Source: Bacillus xiapuensis
GTDB taxonomy: Bacteria; Bacillota; Bacilli; Bacillales; Domibacillaceae
DNA length: 64,000 nucleotides
Direction of reading: 5' to 3'
Assembly (NCBI RefSeq): GCF_002797355.1
Contig: NZ_KZ454939.1
Coordinates: 2,091,875 to 2,155,874 of the forward strand
The notes under the pieces are model-generated. The model was not told the DNA's origin. It did no database searches and saw only the letters and a list, made by a program, of their open reading frames with translations. Positions 8,795 through 18,332 of the stretch are shown in pieces (the first letter of the stretch is position 1; every line of letters begins with the position of its first letter). The position numbers were made by a program, and so were the translations under genes.

Positions 8795-9301
8795 TCATTG
8801 AAACACTTGACGCAAATCAGCCAGTTCCTGATGCGTTTCATCATAAAATCGAACGGTTGTCCCGCTCTTATTCGCTTCCAGCAGCGCATAGGTTTTTTCG
8901 CGGCGGCCGCGCGGCAACGTGATGCTTCCGGGATTGACAAAAATCATGTCGCCGACCTGTTCTGCTCCGACTAGATGGGTATGTCCAAAAAACACAAAAT
9001 CCGCTCCGTACTCCTGCGCCTTATACTTGAGATTCATTAAAGACATCTTGACCTGGTAGCGGTGACCATGCGTAACAAAAATGCGCTTGCCGCCGACCCC
9101 TTCGATCAGATCATACGGAAACTGATCTTCTGTGTCGCAATTTCCTCTAACGATCAAGTAGCCTTGAGTCTCTGGATCGGCCGCTGCCAACTCTGAGTCA
9201 CCGCAATGAAACATGGCATCCACTGTTTCCTCATACCGCTCTTTCAATTCGGCAAGAATTTCACTCCAGCCATGGCTGTCGCTGACGATAAGCACCTTCA
9301 T
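8795..9301 (-). CDS. ysnB: Metallophosphoesterase, YsnB/YfcE family
   Basis: 168 residues. Calcineurin-like phosphodiesterase with the dinuclear metal motifs SDSHG (residues 7-11), HCGDSE (about 33-38), RGNCD (about 53-57), THGHRY (about 78-83) and FGHTH (about 105-109). Family members hydrolyse phosphodiesters in vitro; the physiological substrate is uncertain. The start ATG overlaps the rdgB stop (ATGA-type overlap), showing translational coupling in the rph-rdgB-ysnB operon. Confidence 0.92.
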   Translation of the reverse strand: MKVLIVSDSHGWSEILAELKERYEETVDAMFHCGDSELAAADPETQGYLIVRGNCDTEDQFPYDLIEGVGGKRIFVTHGHRYQVKMSLMNLKYKAQEYGADFVFFGHTHLVGAEQVGDMIFVNPGSITLPRGRREKTYALLEANKSGTTVRFYDETHQELADLRQVFQ

Positions 9302-9906
9302 CTTTCTTCACTTCTCATCAAAAGAGGCAGGCGCTCCCGCAGCTCAGCCAGCGCTCTTCCGCGGTGGCTTATGCGGTTTTTCACTTCGGGCGCAAGCTCA
9401 GCCATCGTGCGTTTATAAGCCTCCACATAAAAAATCGGATCATACCCGAAGCCGTTTGTTCCCCGTCTTTCTGATGTGATTCTCCCCTCGCATGTTCCGG
9501 TCACCGTTTCTGTTTCTTTCCCGGGGATGGCGACAGCAAGTGCGCAGCAGAAGCGGGCTGTCCGTTTGTCATCAGATACACCTTGCAGCTCAGTGAGCAC
9601 TTTATCAATATTAGCCTCATCATTCTTCGCTTCACCTGCATACCTAGCCGAATAAACGCCCGGCCGTCCATCGAGCGCATCAATCACTAAACCTGAATCG
9701 TCCGCTACAACGAGACGGCCCGTTTGCTTCGAAATGGCTTCCGCCTTTAAAACAGCGTTCTCTTCAAATGTGGATCCGGTCTCTTCCACATCCGCAAATT
9801 CCGGATAATCCAGCAAAGTCTGAACCCTTACTCCAAAGTCAGCGAACATCTCAGTGAATTCCTTTGCTTTTCCTTTGTTTTTTGTCGCAATAATAACTGT
9901 CTTCAT
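9298..9906 (-). CDS. rdgB: dITP/XTP pyrophosphatase, RdgB/HAM1 family
   Basis: 202 residues. Hydrolyses non-canonical purine nucleoside triphosphates (dITP, XTP) to monophosphates and so cleans the nucleotide pool. Signature motifs: [10 protein letters not shown] at the N-terminus, VADDSGL (catalytic Asp), [22 protein letters not shown] and [10 protein letters not shown] at the C-terminus. It starts 21 bp after rph and overlaps ysnB by 4 bp. This matches ysnA of B. subtilis. Confidence 0.95.
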   Translation of the reverse strand: MKTVIIATKNKGKAKEFTEMFADFGVRVQTLLDYPEFADVEETGSTFEENAVLKAEAISKQTGRLVVADDSGLVIDALDGRPGVYSARYAGEAKNDEANIDKVLTELQGVSDDKRTARFCCALAVAIPGKETETVTGTCEGRITSERRGTNGFGYDPIFYVEAYKRTMAELAPEVKNRISHRGRALAELRERLPLLMRSEER

Positions 9907-9927
9907 AGCGTTTTCCCTTCTTTTGGT

Positions 9928-10668
9928 TTACTTGCCGATTTTTCCGGCAATCTCCCCAAGCGCTTCCGCCTGAATGTCAAACAGCTCGTTCAAACCAAGT
10001 TGGGCCGATTCCAGCAAAGCATGCAAATCCCTCATCGAAAACGTTGCTTCCTCTCCCGTTCCTTGAAGTTCAACAAATTCCCCGGCACCGGTCATGACAA
10101 CATTCATGTCAACTTCCGCTTGGCTATCCTCTATATAGTTCAAGTCTAACACGACTCCATGCTCCTTGACGACTCCTACACTTGTTGCCGCCAGAAAGTC
10201 GGTCACCGGAAAGGCCGCTAATTGTTTATCGGTATGTAATTGGTCAAGCGCCTGTGCCATCGCCACAAAGGCTCCCGTAATGGAAGCGGTCCGCGTCCCG
10301 CCATCCGCTTGAATAACATCGCAGTCTATCCACACTGTGCGCTCACCTATCGCTTCTAGATTGACAACGGCGCGCAAAGCTCGTCCGATCAGCCGCTGAA
10401 TTTCCATCGTCCGCCCCGATACTTTTCCTTTCGAAGACTCCCGAATGTTGCGCTGCGCCGTCGCCCGCGGCAGCATGGAATATTCCGCTGAGATCCAGCC
10501 CTTGCCGCTTCCTCTCATAAACGGCGGAACGCGATCCTCTATGCTCGCCGTACAGATGACTCGCGTATCACCGACTGTTATGAGTACGGAGCCTTCAGGA
10601 TGCTTTAAAAAATCGGTTTCTATATGTACATTTCTCAATTGATTATTGTTTCTGCCATCAACTCTCAT
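9928..10668 (-). CDS. rph: Ribonuclease PH
   Basis: 246 residues, full length. Phosphorolytic 3'-5' exoribonuclease that trims tRNA 3' ends. It begins with [12 protein letters not shown], and the phosphate-binding and core motifs are intact ([53 protein letters not shown]). The ATG follows AAAGGAGGCGCACT. A hairpin at about 10691-10733 (GCACCCTTG … CAAGGATGC) lies in the leader between gerM and this gene and could end gerM transcription. Confidence 0.96.
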   Translation of the reverse strand: MRVDGRNNNQLRNVHIETDFLKHPEGSVLITVGDTRVICTASIEDRVPPFMRGSGKGWISAEYSMLPRATAQRNIRESSKGKVSGRTMEIQRLIGRALRAVVNLEAIGERTVWIDCDVIQADGGTRTASITGAFVAMAQALDQLHTDKQLAAFPVTDFLAATSVGVVKEHGVVLDLNYIEDSQAEVDMNVVMTGAGEFVELQGTGEEATFSMRDLHALLESAQLGLNELFDIQAEALGEIAGKIGK

Positions 10669-10789
10669 AGTGCGCCTCCTTTAATGAAACAGGCACCCTT
10701 GCTCTTCCGGCCGCAAACTGCAAACAAGGATGCTTCATCTCTCTAATTTACACTATATAATTATATAATAGTATAGCAAAATGATTTTT

Positions 10790-11833
10790 TTACAAACCGC
10801 TTGGATTAACAAATTCCGGGCGGGTCACTGAACTACTGAGGGGTTCCCCTTTTTCCGTCACGATCTTTGAACTGCCGCCGACTTGAATCGCCAGGCTCTC
10901 AATGTTTTTGCCCTCCGTTAAAGATAAGGCTAATAGCTTTAAAACGTGATCTGATACCATCTTATTTTCCAAGCTGCCGAGAATAGCCTCATTAAAGTTC
11001 AGCGTGACGCGGCCATTCTTCACGACCGGCCGTTCAACCAGCTCGGCCTCCGGTAAAAATTCCGTTACGAGCCCCGATCCCGCCTCCGGTCCTTCAGCCA
11101 GCTCCTTCACCACCGCTGACACATCATCCTTTTCACTGTTGCTGATTCTCTTCGTCACAGGAACATAATAATAGCCCTCCCCTTGCTGGGCCATATAATA
11201 CACCGTTAACGGCCGAGTGTTCGTCATATCCGCTACGCTTGCGGATTCCAGATTAATTCCCGCTTGTCGGGTCAAGCCCTTTGCAGGAAGCGGCATTTTC
11301 CCTACCGGCATCGCCTTAAGCGGATGGCCATTGACTTGAATGCTGACTCTGTCGATCGAATCAAATTGAGTTAACGTCCAAGTGATCGCTTGGGCTATCC
11401 GCGCTTCATCTTCTTTTTGATATTCATTAAACTCCGGAGAAAAGTCTACAGTAGCGGTGCCGTTTTGAACATCCACGCTTTTCACTTGAGTTCCGGCAGG
11501 CAGCACAGCTCGAAATCCGTTCGGCAGCATGTTGGAAACCGGGCCTCCAGCCACTAAATGTTCAAGCGCCTGCTTGGCCATACTTTTCGTATTGGAAAGC
11601 GGCATCGTTTGTGAAACGACATAGCCATTTTTATCAATTAAGTACAGCTCAGTCATGACCGCATTCTTATTTTGTTCAGCGCTTTTTTGCTCCTCTGCCA
11701 AGCTGTCCGTATAAGTGACTGATTGCGGCGGATCAATCTTTTCCTTCTTCTCTTCGGGCAATAACCCGCAGCCTGCCACATAAACAGAAGACATTATGAT
11801 CGCTGTCGCAGCCGCTGCTTTCTTCTTTCGCAT
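10790..11833 (-). CDS. gerM: Spore germination/cortex protein GerM, lipoprotein
   Basis: 347 residues. The N-terminus is a lipoprotein signal: charged start MRKKK, hydrophobic stretch, then lipobox VAGC, giving a lipid-anchored Cys at about residue 22. Two GerMN domains follow (about residues 60-190 and 205-330), each carrying the TVDFSPEF/TLNFNEAI type motif. GerM is needed for cortex formation and germination in B. subtilis. It is separated from racE by a strong terminator, so it has its own promoter. Confidence 0.93.
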   Translation of the reverse strand: MRKKKAAAATAIIMSSVYVAGCGLLPEEKKEKIDPPQSVTYTDSLAEEQKSAEQNKNAVMTELYLIDKNGYVVSQTMPLSNTKSMAKQALEHLVAGGPVSNMLPNGFRAVLPAGTQVKSVDVQNGTATVDFSPEFNEYQKEDEARIAQAITWTLTQFDSIDRVSIQVNGHPLKAMPVGKMPLPAKGLTRQAGINLESASVADMTNTRPLTVYYMAQQGEGYYYVPVTKRISNSEKDDVSAVVKELAEGPEAGSGLVTEFLPEAELVERPVVKNGRVTLNFNEAILGSLENKMVSDHVLKLLALSLTEGKNIESLAIQVGGSSKIVTEKGEPLSSSVTRPEFVNPSGL

Positions 11834-11919
11834 ACTGACCCCTCCTAAAGCTATTTGTACTAAATATACGAGCCGTTCATAAAGTTAGAACCTCCCGTGT
11901 CAACTTCTTGATGGCAATA

Positions 11920-11955
11920 AAGCAAAAAAAAGAACCGCTTAAGAATTTAAGCGGA
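11920..11955 (-). terminator. Terminator of racE overlapping its stop codon
   Basis: CCGCTTAA … TTAAGCGG stem followed on the minus strand by eight T residues. The upstream arm contains the last sense codons of racE, so the stop codon lies inside the hairpin. Confidence 0.8.
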
Positions 11956-12742
11956 TCGTTTCGACATGTAGCTCCGTATTCTCAAGCCAGTCCGACGCAA
12001 TCTGATAGAACAGCTCCTTGGATCCTGTTGTGAAAAACCTATGCGACAGAGGCTGGGCCTTGTCGGATTGCATATGCTGATAGTCCAGGATCGCGCTTAC
12101 CTCGCGGGCTGTTTCTTCACCTGAGCTGATAATCTGCACCTGCTCGCCAAGCGTATTAGCGATAACAGGCTCAAGCACTGGGTAGTGGGTACATCCTAAT
12201 ATCACCGTATCGATTGATTTGCTTTTCAACGGCTTCAGCGTTTCTGCTACGATTTTTTTGGCCATAGCTCCCCGGTATTCTCCGCTTTCCACGAGCGGAA
12301 CAAATTTAGGGCACGCAAGCGGCGTGACCTTCACTTCCTGATGGATCGCCTTCAAGGCCGCTTCATAGGCGCCGCTTTGAATCGTGACGATCGTACCAAG
12401 CACAGCGATATCATAGTTTTTCGTTTGCTTTATAGCTGCTCTGGCTCCCGGTCTAATGACGCCGACAACCGGAATATCCACCTGCGAGCGAATGTCTTCG
12501 AGCACAACCGCTGTCGCCGTATTGCAGGCGATTACCAGCATTTTAATCTTTTTCTCGAGCAGGAATCGGGTCATTTCCCATGTGAAAGCCCTCACTTCCT
12601 TCGCCGGCCTTGGCCCGTACGGACATCTGGCCGTATCTCCTACATAATAGATGGTTTCCTTAGGGAGCTGGCGCATCATTTCCTTGGCAACGGTCAATCC
12701 GCCAACCCCTGAATCTATGACACCAATTGGTCTATTCAACAC
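11939..12742 (-). CDS. racE: Glutamate racemase
   Basis: 267 residues. Converts L-Glu to D-Glu for peptidoglycan (and poly-gamma-glutamate where made). Motifs: [12 protein letters not shown] at the N-terminus, the two catalytic cysteines in ACNTATA (about residue 74) and GCTHYPVL (about residue 186), and [11 protein letters not shown]. It follows ysmB by 7 bp, so the two are probably co-transcribed, as in B. subtilis. Confidence 0.96.
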   Translation of the reverse strand: MLNRPIGVIDSGVGGLTVAKEMMRQLPKETIYYVGDTARCPYGPRPAKEVRAFTWEMTRFLLEKKIKMLVIACNTATAVVLEDIRSQVDIPVVGVIRPGARAAIKQTKNYDIAVLGTIVTIQSGAYEAALKAIHQEVKVTPLACPKFVPLVESGEYRGAMAKKIVAETLKPLKSKSIDTVILGCTHYPVLEPVIANTLGEQVQIISSGEETAREVSAILDYQHMQSDKAQPLSHRFFTTGSKELFYQIASDWLENTELHVETIRLNS

Positions 12743-12749
12743 TCTCGCC

Positions 12750-13220
12750 TCATTCTGCTTTCATTTCTCGATGCATTTTCTCTAGGTTATTTTTTAATGA
12801 CAATACTTCATCTTCAGTGAAATCTTTTACTATTTGCTGAACATATAACCGGCGCTTATCAATTACTTCATTGATGATTCTTTCTCCCTCGCCCAATAAG
12901 TGAATGCGGACGATTCGGCGGTCATGAGCATCCTTGACGCGCTCGACCAGCTGGGCTTTTTCCATGCGGTCGATTAAATCGGTCGTTGTGCTGCATGCTA
13001 AAAACATTCTAGCAGAAAGCTCGCCAATCATCATATCCCCTTCTTCAAACAGCCACTGCAAGGCGATAAATTGAGGCAAAGTTATATTATAATCGTTTAA
13101 AATTTCACGGCCCTTTTGCTTGATGATCTCATTTATGTAGCGCAAATCCCTTTCAATATCAGCGACAAATTCAGACAATTTGTCCGAGTCTCTTTCCATT
13201 CGGCGGCACTCCTTCATCAT
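12750..13220 (-). CDS. ysmB: MarR-family transcriptional regulator YsmB
   Basis: 156 residues. Winged helix of the MarR type: [40 protein letters not shown] (recognition helix), and a wing with the family's DxR motif ([15 protein letters not shown]). Immediately upstream of racE. The target is unknown. The ATG chosen gives [13 protein letters not shown]; the internal ATG eight codons on is an alternative start. Confidence 0.85.
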   Translation of the reverse strand: MMKECRRMERDSDKLSEFVADIERDLRYINEIIKQKGREILNDYNITLPQFIALQWLFEEGDMMIGELSARMFLACSTTTDLIDRMEKAQLVERVKDAHDRRIVRIHLLGEGERIINEVIDKRRLYVQQIVKDFTEDEVLSLKNNLEKMHREMKAE

Positions 13221-13303
13221 CTATTGCTTTACTAAAGGATTCTCTTTATTTTCTCTTGTTTTCTGCAAAAATGCAAGAGTCTCTCCGGCTGATGCGCACA
13301 AGC

Positions 13304-13336
13304 AAAAAAAGATGGCGCAATCAATCGCCACCTTTT
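13304..13336 (-). terminator. Intrinsic terminator of gerE
   Basis: GGTGGCG … CGCCATC stem with T runs on both sides, just after the gerE stop; it could work in both directions. Confidence 0.75.
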
Positions 13337-13340
13337 TTTA

Positions 13341-13565
13341 TTAGAGCTTAAGTTCACCCATTCGCAATAATTCAATAATTGCCTGTGAACGGCCTTTCAC
13401 ACCCAGCTTCTGAATAGAGTTAGAAATGTGGTTGCGAACAGTTTTCTCGCTGATAAATAACTCCTCGGCTATTTCTTTTGTCGTTTTATCACGGACTAAT
13501 AATTCAAACACTTCTTTTTCTCTTTTCGTTAATAGCGGTTTACGATCAAAGCGGTGCTCATTCAC
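13341..13565 (-). CDS. gerE: Late mother-cell sporulation regulator GerE
   Basis: 74 residues from a GTG start, the same length as B. subtilis GerE. It is a stand-alone LuxR-type helix-turn-helix: LTKREKEVFELLVRDKTTKE, IAEELFISEKTVRNHISN, IQKLGVKGRSQAIIELLR. GerE with sigma-K controls the last coat genes. AGGAGGG lies 10 bp before the GTG. On the minus strand, CATAGAATA at 13629-13637 fits the sigma-K -10 pattern CATANNNTA upstream, which is weak support for sigma-K control. Confidence 0.95.
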   Translation of the reverse strand: MNEHRFDRKPLLTKREKEVFELLVRDKTTKEIAEELFISEKTVRNHISNSIQKLGVKGRSQAIIELLRMGELKL

Positions 13566-13693
13566 TTGACATTAACCCTCCTCGCCTCCGCCAGCATCTC
13601 ATCATAGAATCTTTTTCGGCCGTTACGATATTCTATGTAAGGATGCGGCAAATTGACAATTAAGAAGGGCAGATTCTTCCTAGGTGTTTTACT

Positions 13694-14152
13694 CTATTTT
13701 ACCAACGGCTGCTTCAGCTTTTGCTTCGTGTCCTCGGATAGCGGCAAAGCTTTTCCCGTTTTCCGGGAAATTTGCACAAGTGTTCCCCGTCCAACAAAAC
13801 AGGCCTCCCCTTGTTGATTTACTCCTTTGTAATGAAGATCACAGGACGATTGGCCTAAGCGATGGACTTTCACGAAAATATTTAATTGTTCTCCGAAAAA
13901 GACTTGTTTGAGAAAGTCGCATTGCAAATCCGCTACAACATACATTCCTTCATTTTCACCGTTCAGCCAACCTTTCATCAAGCCCAGCTCATTTAAAAAC
14001 TCGATCCGCGCCTGCTCAAAATAAACGAACGGCACCGTATTGTTTAAATGCCCAAACATATCTGTTTCCGAAAAGCGGACTTTTACGGGACAGAAAAAAT
14101 GGAAATTCTCTGACCATTTCTGCCAATCATCGATATAAGCAAATTTTCTCAC
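13694..14152 (-). CDS. ysmA: Acyl-CoA thioesterase, hot-dog fold, YsmA-like
   Basis: 152 residues with the 4-hydroxybenzoyl-CoA thioesterase-like pattern: VRFSETDMFGHLNNTVPFVYFEQARIE, where the Asp and the HLNN segment mark the catalytic helix, then the VADLQCDFLKQVFFGEQL strand region. It likely hydrolyses an acyl-CoA; the substrate is unknown. The position between gerE and the sdh operon matches ysmA. Confidence 0.85.
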   Translation of the reverse strand: MRKFAYIDDWQKWSENFHFFCPVKVRFSETDMFGHLNNTVPFVYFEQARIEFLNELGLMKGWLNGENEGMYVVADLQCDFLKQVFFGEQLNIFVKVHRLGQSSCDLHYKGVNQQGEACFVGRGTLVQISRKTGKALPLSEDTKQKLKQPLVK

Positions 14153-14179
14153 ACCGCTCCCCCTTTAACTTAAAAAAAA

Positions 14180-14298
14180 GAGCTGACTCCTCTTAAAGAG
14201 TCTGCCGCTCGCACATCCACAAGCTAACTAGAACGCTGTTTATGAATCGGCTTCTAGTGATCGTGATGCAAGGACGCCTCATTAGTCGGAGTCAGCTC
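14180..14298 (-). terminator. Terminator-like long-range stem after sdhB
   Basis: 11-bp arms GAGCTGACTCC (14180-14190) and GGAGTCAGCTC (14288-14298) enclose 97 bases. The arm nearest the T run can instead pair locally (GACTC … GAGTC, GACTCTTTAAGAGGAGTC on the minus strand) to form an ordinary terminator followed by eight T. Two exclusive foldings are therefore possible. Confidence 0.6.
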
Positions 14299-14306
14299 GA
14301 TATGAA

Positions 14307-15074
14307 TCAGTCTACCTGATGATCACTTCCGAAGAAATTACGGAAGGACTGAATAGTTGTGTCACGGTTTAACGCGGCAATCGAAGTAGTTAAAGGAATT
14401 CCTTTAGGACAAGATTGCACGCAGTTCTGGGAGTTCCCGCAATTCGCAAGCCCGCCGTCTCCCATAATCGTTTTCAAGCGCTCATCCTTGTTCATCGCTC
14501 CCGTCGGATGGGCGTTAAATAGACGAACTTGAGATAGCGGCTGCGGGCCGATAAAGTTTGACTTGCTGTTCACGTTGGGACACGCTTCTAAGCAAACGCC
14601 GCAAGTCATACATTTCGATAATTCATACGCCCATTGGCGTTTACGTTCCGGCATGCGCGGACCCGCTCCAAGATCGTAAGTTCCGTCGATCGGAATCCAG
14701 GCTTTGACCTTTTTCAAGGAATCAAACATGCGGCTGCGGTCTACTTGCAGGTCGCGCACGACTGGAAATGTGCTCATTGGCGCCAAGCGAATCGGATGCT
14801 CTAGCTTATCAACTAGAGCCGTACAAGATTGTCGAGGCTTGCCGTTGATGACCATAGAACATGCGCCGCATACTTCTTCAAGGCAGTTCATGTCCCAAGC
14901 AACCGGCGTCGTCTTTTCGCCTTTGACGTTGACTGGATTTCTGCGGATTTCCATTAAAGCGGAAATGACGTTGAGATTCGGACGGTAAGGAATCTCGAAT
15001 TCTTCCGTATACGGGGCAGAATCCGGCTTGTCCTGACGAGTAATAATAAAGCGAATAGTCTTTTTCTCACTCAT
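14307..15074 (-). CDS. sdhB: Succinate dehydrogenase iron-sulfur subunit
   Basis: 255 residues. Carries the electrons of complex II from FAD to menaquinone through three clusters. The [2Fe-2S] ligands lie in CLEEVCGACSMVINGKPRQSC. The [4Fe-4S] and [3Fe-4S] ligands lie in CMTCGVCLEACP, then NCGNSQNCVQSCP. It follows sdhA by two bases in the sdhCAB operon. The 3' end is followed by a long-range stem-loop. Confidence 0.97.
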   Translation of the reverse strand: MSEKKTIRFIITRQDKPDSAPYTEEFEIPYRPNLNVISALMEIRRNPVNVKGEKTTPVAWDMNCLEEVCGACSMVINGKPRQSCTALVDKLEHPIRLAPMSTFPVVRDLQVDRSRMFDSLKKVKAWIPIDGTYDLGAGPRMPERKRQWAYELSKCMTCGVCLEACPNVNSKSNFIGPQPLSQVRLFNAHPTGAMNKDERLKTIMGDGGLANCGNSQNCVQSCPKGIPLTTSIAALNRDTTIQSFRNFFGSDHQVD

Positions 15075-15076
15075 CC

Positions 15077-16837
15077 TTATTTTTCCTCCTTCTTCTTAGT
15101 ATAGTCACGCTTACGAGGAGGGATTAGGGAAATATCCACGTCTTCGTAATGGAATCCAGGGGCTTCATTAGCGCCTTTAAACGTCGCCATAGTTGTTTTC
15201 AAGAATTCTTCATCATTTCGATCAGGGAATTCCGGTTTGTAATGAGCTCCGCGGCTTTCGTTACGGTTATACGCACCAATTGTAATCACACGCGCTAGAT
15301 GAAGCATATTCATCAGCTGGCGGGTAAATGCCGCCCCCTGGTTGCTCCACTTAGCCGTATCGTTAATGTTAATGTTTTTATAACGTTCCATTAATTCAAC
15401 GATTTTGTTATCTGTTTCTTTCAGCTTATCATTATGCCGAACGACGGTTACGTTTTTTGTCATCCATTCCCCAAGCTCTTTATGGAGAACGTAGGCATTT
15501 TCTGTACCGTCAAGTGACATGATGCTGTTCCATTTCTCTTCTTCCTGCTTCACATAGCGGTCAAAAACAGAAGAGGAGATGGCATCGGAAGATTTCTCAA
15601 GACCATTAATATATTTGACAGCATTCGGACCGGCTACCATTCCGCCGTAGATGGCAGATAGAAGCGAGTTGGCGCCTAAGCGGTTCGCACCATGCTGTGA
15701 ATAATCACATTCCCCGGCAGCAAACACGCCTTGGATGTTGGTGTGTTGCTCATAATCAACCCATAGTCCTCCCATGGAATAATGGACCGCCGGGAAGATT
15801 TTCATCGGTACTTTATGCGGGTCTTCTCCCATAAATTTCTCATAGATTTCAATGATGCCGCCCAGCTTAATATCCAGTTCATGCGGATCTTTATGGGATA
15901 GATCCAAGTACACCATATTTTCACCGTTGATTCCGAGCTTCAGATTCACGCAAACATCAAAGATTTCGCGCGTTGCGATATCCCGTGGCACAAGGTTTCC
16001 GTAAGCCGGATATTTTTCCTCAAGGAAATACCATGGCTTGCCGTCTTTATAAGTCCAAACACGGCCGCCTTCCCCGCGCGCTGATTCACTCATCAAGCGC
16101 AGCTTGTCGTCCCCAGGAATAGCTGTCGGATGAATTTGGATAAATTCTCCATTTGCATAATGAGCGCCCTGCTGGTACACAATAGAGGCAGCAGACCCTG
16201 TATTGATGACAGAGTTGGTCGACTTGCCAAAGATAATTCCCGGTCCGCCTGTTGCCATAATCACAGCGTCGCCAGGGAAAGATTGAATATGCATGTCTTT
16301 CAGGTTTTGAGCGACGATTCCTCGGCAAATGCGCTCATCATCCAGTACAAGACCGAGGAACTCCCAGCCTTCATATTTGTTGACAAGCCCGGCCACTTCA
16401 TGGCGACGCACTTGTTCATCCAATGCATATAGCAGCTGCTGGCCGGTTGTCGCGCCGGCAAACGCCGTCCGGTGATGCTGCGTTCCGCCGAAGCGGCGGA
16501 AATCAAGCAATCCTTCCGGTGTACGGTTGAACATAACACCCATGCGGTCCATTAAATGAATAATGCCAGGAGCCGCTTCGGTCATCGCCTTTACCGGCGG
16601 CTGGTTAGCCAGAAAGTCTCCGCCGTAAATGGTGTCATCAAAGTGAACCCAAGGTGAATCTCCTTCACCTTTTGTGTTAACGGCACCGTTAATGCCGCCC
16701 TGCGCGCAAACGGAGTGAGAACGCTTTACAGGAACCAATGAAAACAAGTCAACCTGCGTTCCTTCTTCCGCTGCTTTAATTGTAGCCATTAAACCGGCTA
16801 ATCCGCCGCCGACTACGATAATTTTTCCTTTACTCAT
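15077..16837 (-). CDS. sdhA: Succinate dehydrogenase flavoprotein subunit
   Basis: 586 residues, full length. FAD domain starts VVGGGLAGLMATIKAAE. The His of RSHSVCAQGGIN is the covalent FAD attachment site. The substrate region HPTAIPGDDKLRLMSESARGEGG and the C-terminal HYKPEFPDRND are present. Oxidises succinate to fumarate at the cytoplasmic face of the membrane. Second gene of sdhCAB. GGGAGTGAG precedes the ATG. Confidence 0.97.
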   Translation of the reverse strand: MSKGKIIVVGGGLAGLMATIKAAEEGTQVDLFSLVPVKRSHSVCAQGGINGAVNTKGEGDSPWVHFDDTIYGGDFLANQPPVKAMTEAAPGIIHLMDRMGVMFNRTPEGLLDFRRFGGTQHHRTAFAGATTGQQLLYALDEQVRRHEVAGLVNKYEGWEFLGLVLDDERICRGIVAQNLKDMHIQSFPGDAVIMATGGPGIIFGKSTNSVINTGSAASIVYQQGAHYANGEFIQIHPTAIPGDDKLRLMSESARGEGGRVWTYKDGKPWYFLEEKYPAYGNLVPRDIATREIFDVCVNLKLGINGENMVYLDLSHKDPHELDIKLGGIIEIYEKFMGEDPHKVPMKIFPAVHYSMGGLWVDYEQHTNIQGVFAAGECDYSQHGANRLGANSLLSAIYGGMVAGPNAVKYINGLEKSSDAISSSVFDRYVKQEEEKWNSIMSLDGTENAYVLHKELGEWMTKNVTVVRHNDKLKETDNKIVELMERYKNININDTAKWSNQGAAFTRQLMNMLHLARVITIGAYNRNESRGAHYKPEFPDRNDEEFLKTTMATFKGANEAPGFHYEDVDISLIPPRKRDYTKKKEEK

Positions 16838-16901
16838 TGAGACTCACTCCCTTTTCTCCCAATTCCGAACTAAATATCCTCAATTCGTTCAACATGCTGC
16901 A

Positions 16902-17510
16902 TTATACGAACGCAAAAATTGCGCGAAGACCAACGATAGAAAGGGCAACAAATACACCCATCGTGATATACGTCATGATTTGCTGCGAGCGCGGAGAAAC
17001 CGTGATTCCCCAGCTTACACAGAATGACCATAAACCATTAGCAAAATGGAAGATAGTAGAAAGAACACCGACTATGTAGAAGCCAAGCATGACGGGACTC
17101 GCTAAGATGCTCTCCATCATTTGATAATTGACATCCGCACCCATGAACGCTTGAATTCTAGTCTCCCAAACATGCCATGCGATAAACACTAAAGTGACCA
17201 CTCCGGAAAAGCGCTGCAAGAAAAACATCCAGTTACGGAACAATCCAAATTTGCCTAAGTTGTTTTTTGCTGTAAAAGCAATGTACAAGCCATAAATGGC
17301 ATGAAATAATAACGGCAGAAAGATGATGAATATTTCCAGAAAATAACGGAACGGCAGATTTTCCATGAAGTGAGCGGCATTGTTAAACGCTTCTTCGCCC
17401 TTTGTTGCAAAGTGGTTTACGACTAAGTGTTGCACCAAAAACAATCCTACAGGAATGACACCAAGCAATGAGTGCAACCTGCGATAAAAAAATTCTCGGT
17501 TGTCAGCCAT
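16902..17510 (-). CDS. sdhC: Succinate dehydrogenase cytochrome b558 subunit
   Basis: 202 residues with five membrane segments. The haem-ligand region histidines are visible in FYRRLHSLLGVIPVG, VQHLVVNHFA, FHAIYGLY and FIAWHVWETR, plus FHFANGLWSFCVSWG. It anchors SdhAB and carries two haem b groups in the B-type (menaquinone) enzyme. First gene of the operon; GGGGGG-like purines lie before the ATG. Confidence 0.95.
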   Translation of the reverse strand: MADNREFFYRRLHSLLGVIPVGLFLVQHLVVNHFATKGEEAFNNAAHFMENLPFRYFLEIFIIFLPLLFHAIYGLYIAFTAKNNLGKFGLFRNWMFFLQRFSGVVTLVFIAWHVWETRIQAFMGADVNYQMMESILASPVMLGFYIVGVLSTIFHFANGLWSFCVSWGITVSPRSQQIMTYITMGVFVALSIVGLRAIFAFV

Positions 17511-17597
17511 GTTTTACCCCCCTTAAACTTGAAGCTTGCGACAAATTTTGAAATTATTCGACTTCGCTTCATTTTATAACAATTATGTGACATCCCC

Positions 17598-17626
17598 ATT
17601 TTACTCCCATCGTTCGAGAGCGTCAA
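17598..17626 (-). promoter_or_regulatory. Sigma-A promoter of sdhCAB
   Basis: On the minus strand TTGACG, 17 bp, TAAAAT, about 90 bp upstream of the sdhC start. The untranslated leader of about 80 nt is AT-rich. Confidence 0.65.
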
Positions 17627-17806
17627 GAATGCGCATACATCTTTTTATATTCTGAAAAAACGCTAAACACTGAATAGCCCTTCATTTTTCCTTTTCTTTC
17701 CCATGCTTTGTTATATTAGAATAACAAAAAGGAAAATTAGCCATCTTTCTTCTTTTTTCTGGCTACCCAGTTGTATATAATGGATAACAGAAAGTGGGGA
17801 TTTAAA

Positions 17807-18238
17807 TTGACGAAATCAATCGATACACAAGAAAACGAGCAGCTGACCGTTCCGATCTTCGGCTATGAATTGCTTCGAGATGTGTTATTGAAAGACATTC
17901 TCGGCAAGGAGACGGAAGATATCCTTTACTGGAGCGGAAAATCCATCGCCCGAAAGTTTCCATGCACAACCCTTGAGGAGCTATCCTTGTTTTTTCAGGA
18001 AGCTGGCTGGGGAGATCTGCAGCTTGCGAAGGAATCAAAGAAAGAAAAAATCTTTGAGCTTAGCGGCCCTTTTATCAAAAGGCGATTCTCTGTGCAAGCA
18101 GACCCTTTCTTTTCATTAGAAAGCGGATTTTTAGCCGAGCAAATAAGCGCTCAAGAACAAGCGGCAGCCGAATCGGTCAGCGATATCCAAAAGCGCGCTC
18201 AAAAGGTGCAGATTACGGTAAAATGGGAACAGTCCTGA
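17807..18238 (+). CDS. yslB: DUF2507 protein YslB
   Basis: 143 residues from a TTG start at 17807, preceded by GTGGGG with 7-bp spacing. This start gives the length of the family, whereas the upstream in-frame ATG has no ribosome site. The core is GYELLRDVLLKDILGKETED, ILYWSGKSIARKFP, LSLFFQEAGWGDL and ESGFLAEQI, typical of the cytosolic YslB family, which resembles small-ligand (V4R-like) domains. Function unknown. One of the few plus-strand genes here, divergent from sdh and convergent with uvrC. Confidence 0.88.
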   Translation: MTKSIDTQENEQLTVPIFGYELLRDVLLKDILGKETEDILYWSGKSIARKFPCTTLEELSLFFQEAGWGDLQLAKESKKEKIFELSGPFIKRRFSVQADPFFSLESGFLAEQISAQEQAAAESVSDIQKRAQKVQITVKWEQS

Positions 18239-18255
18239 CATCTATATACATATAT

Positions 18256-18283
18256 GAAAAAAGCGGGGAACCCCCGCTTTTTT
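18256..18283. terminator. Bidirectional terminator between yslB and uvrC
   Basis: AAAAAGCGGGG AA CCCCCGCTTTTTT: GC-rich stem with A/T runs on both sides, between two convergent genes. Confidence 0.9.
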
Positions 18284-18332
18284 CATCTTCACATCCTATG
18301 GCCCTTCTCTGAAGCTCACAGCAGCCGCCTTA

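Noticed and set aside
13304-13336. Possible attenuator or riboswitch after gerE
   Set aside because: The stem with T runs and its position after the stop codon fit a plain terminator.
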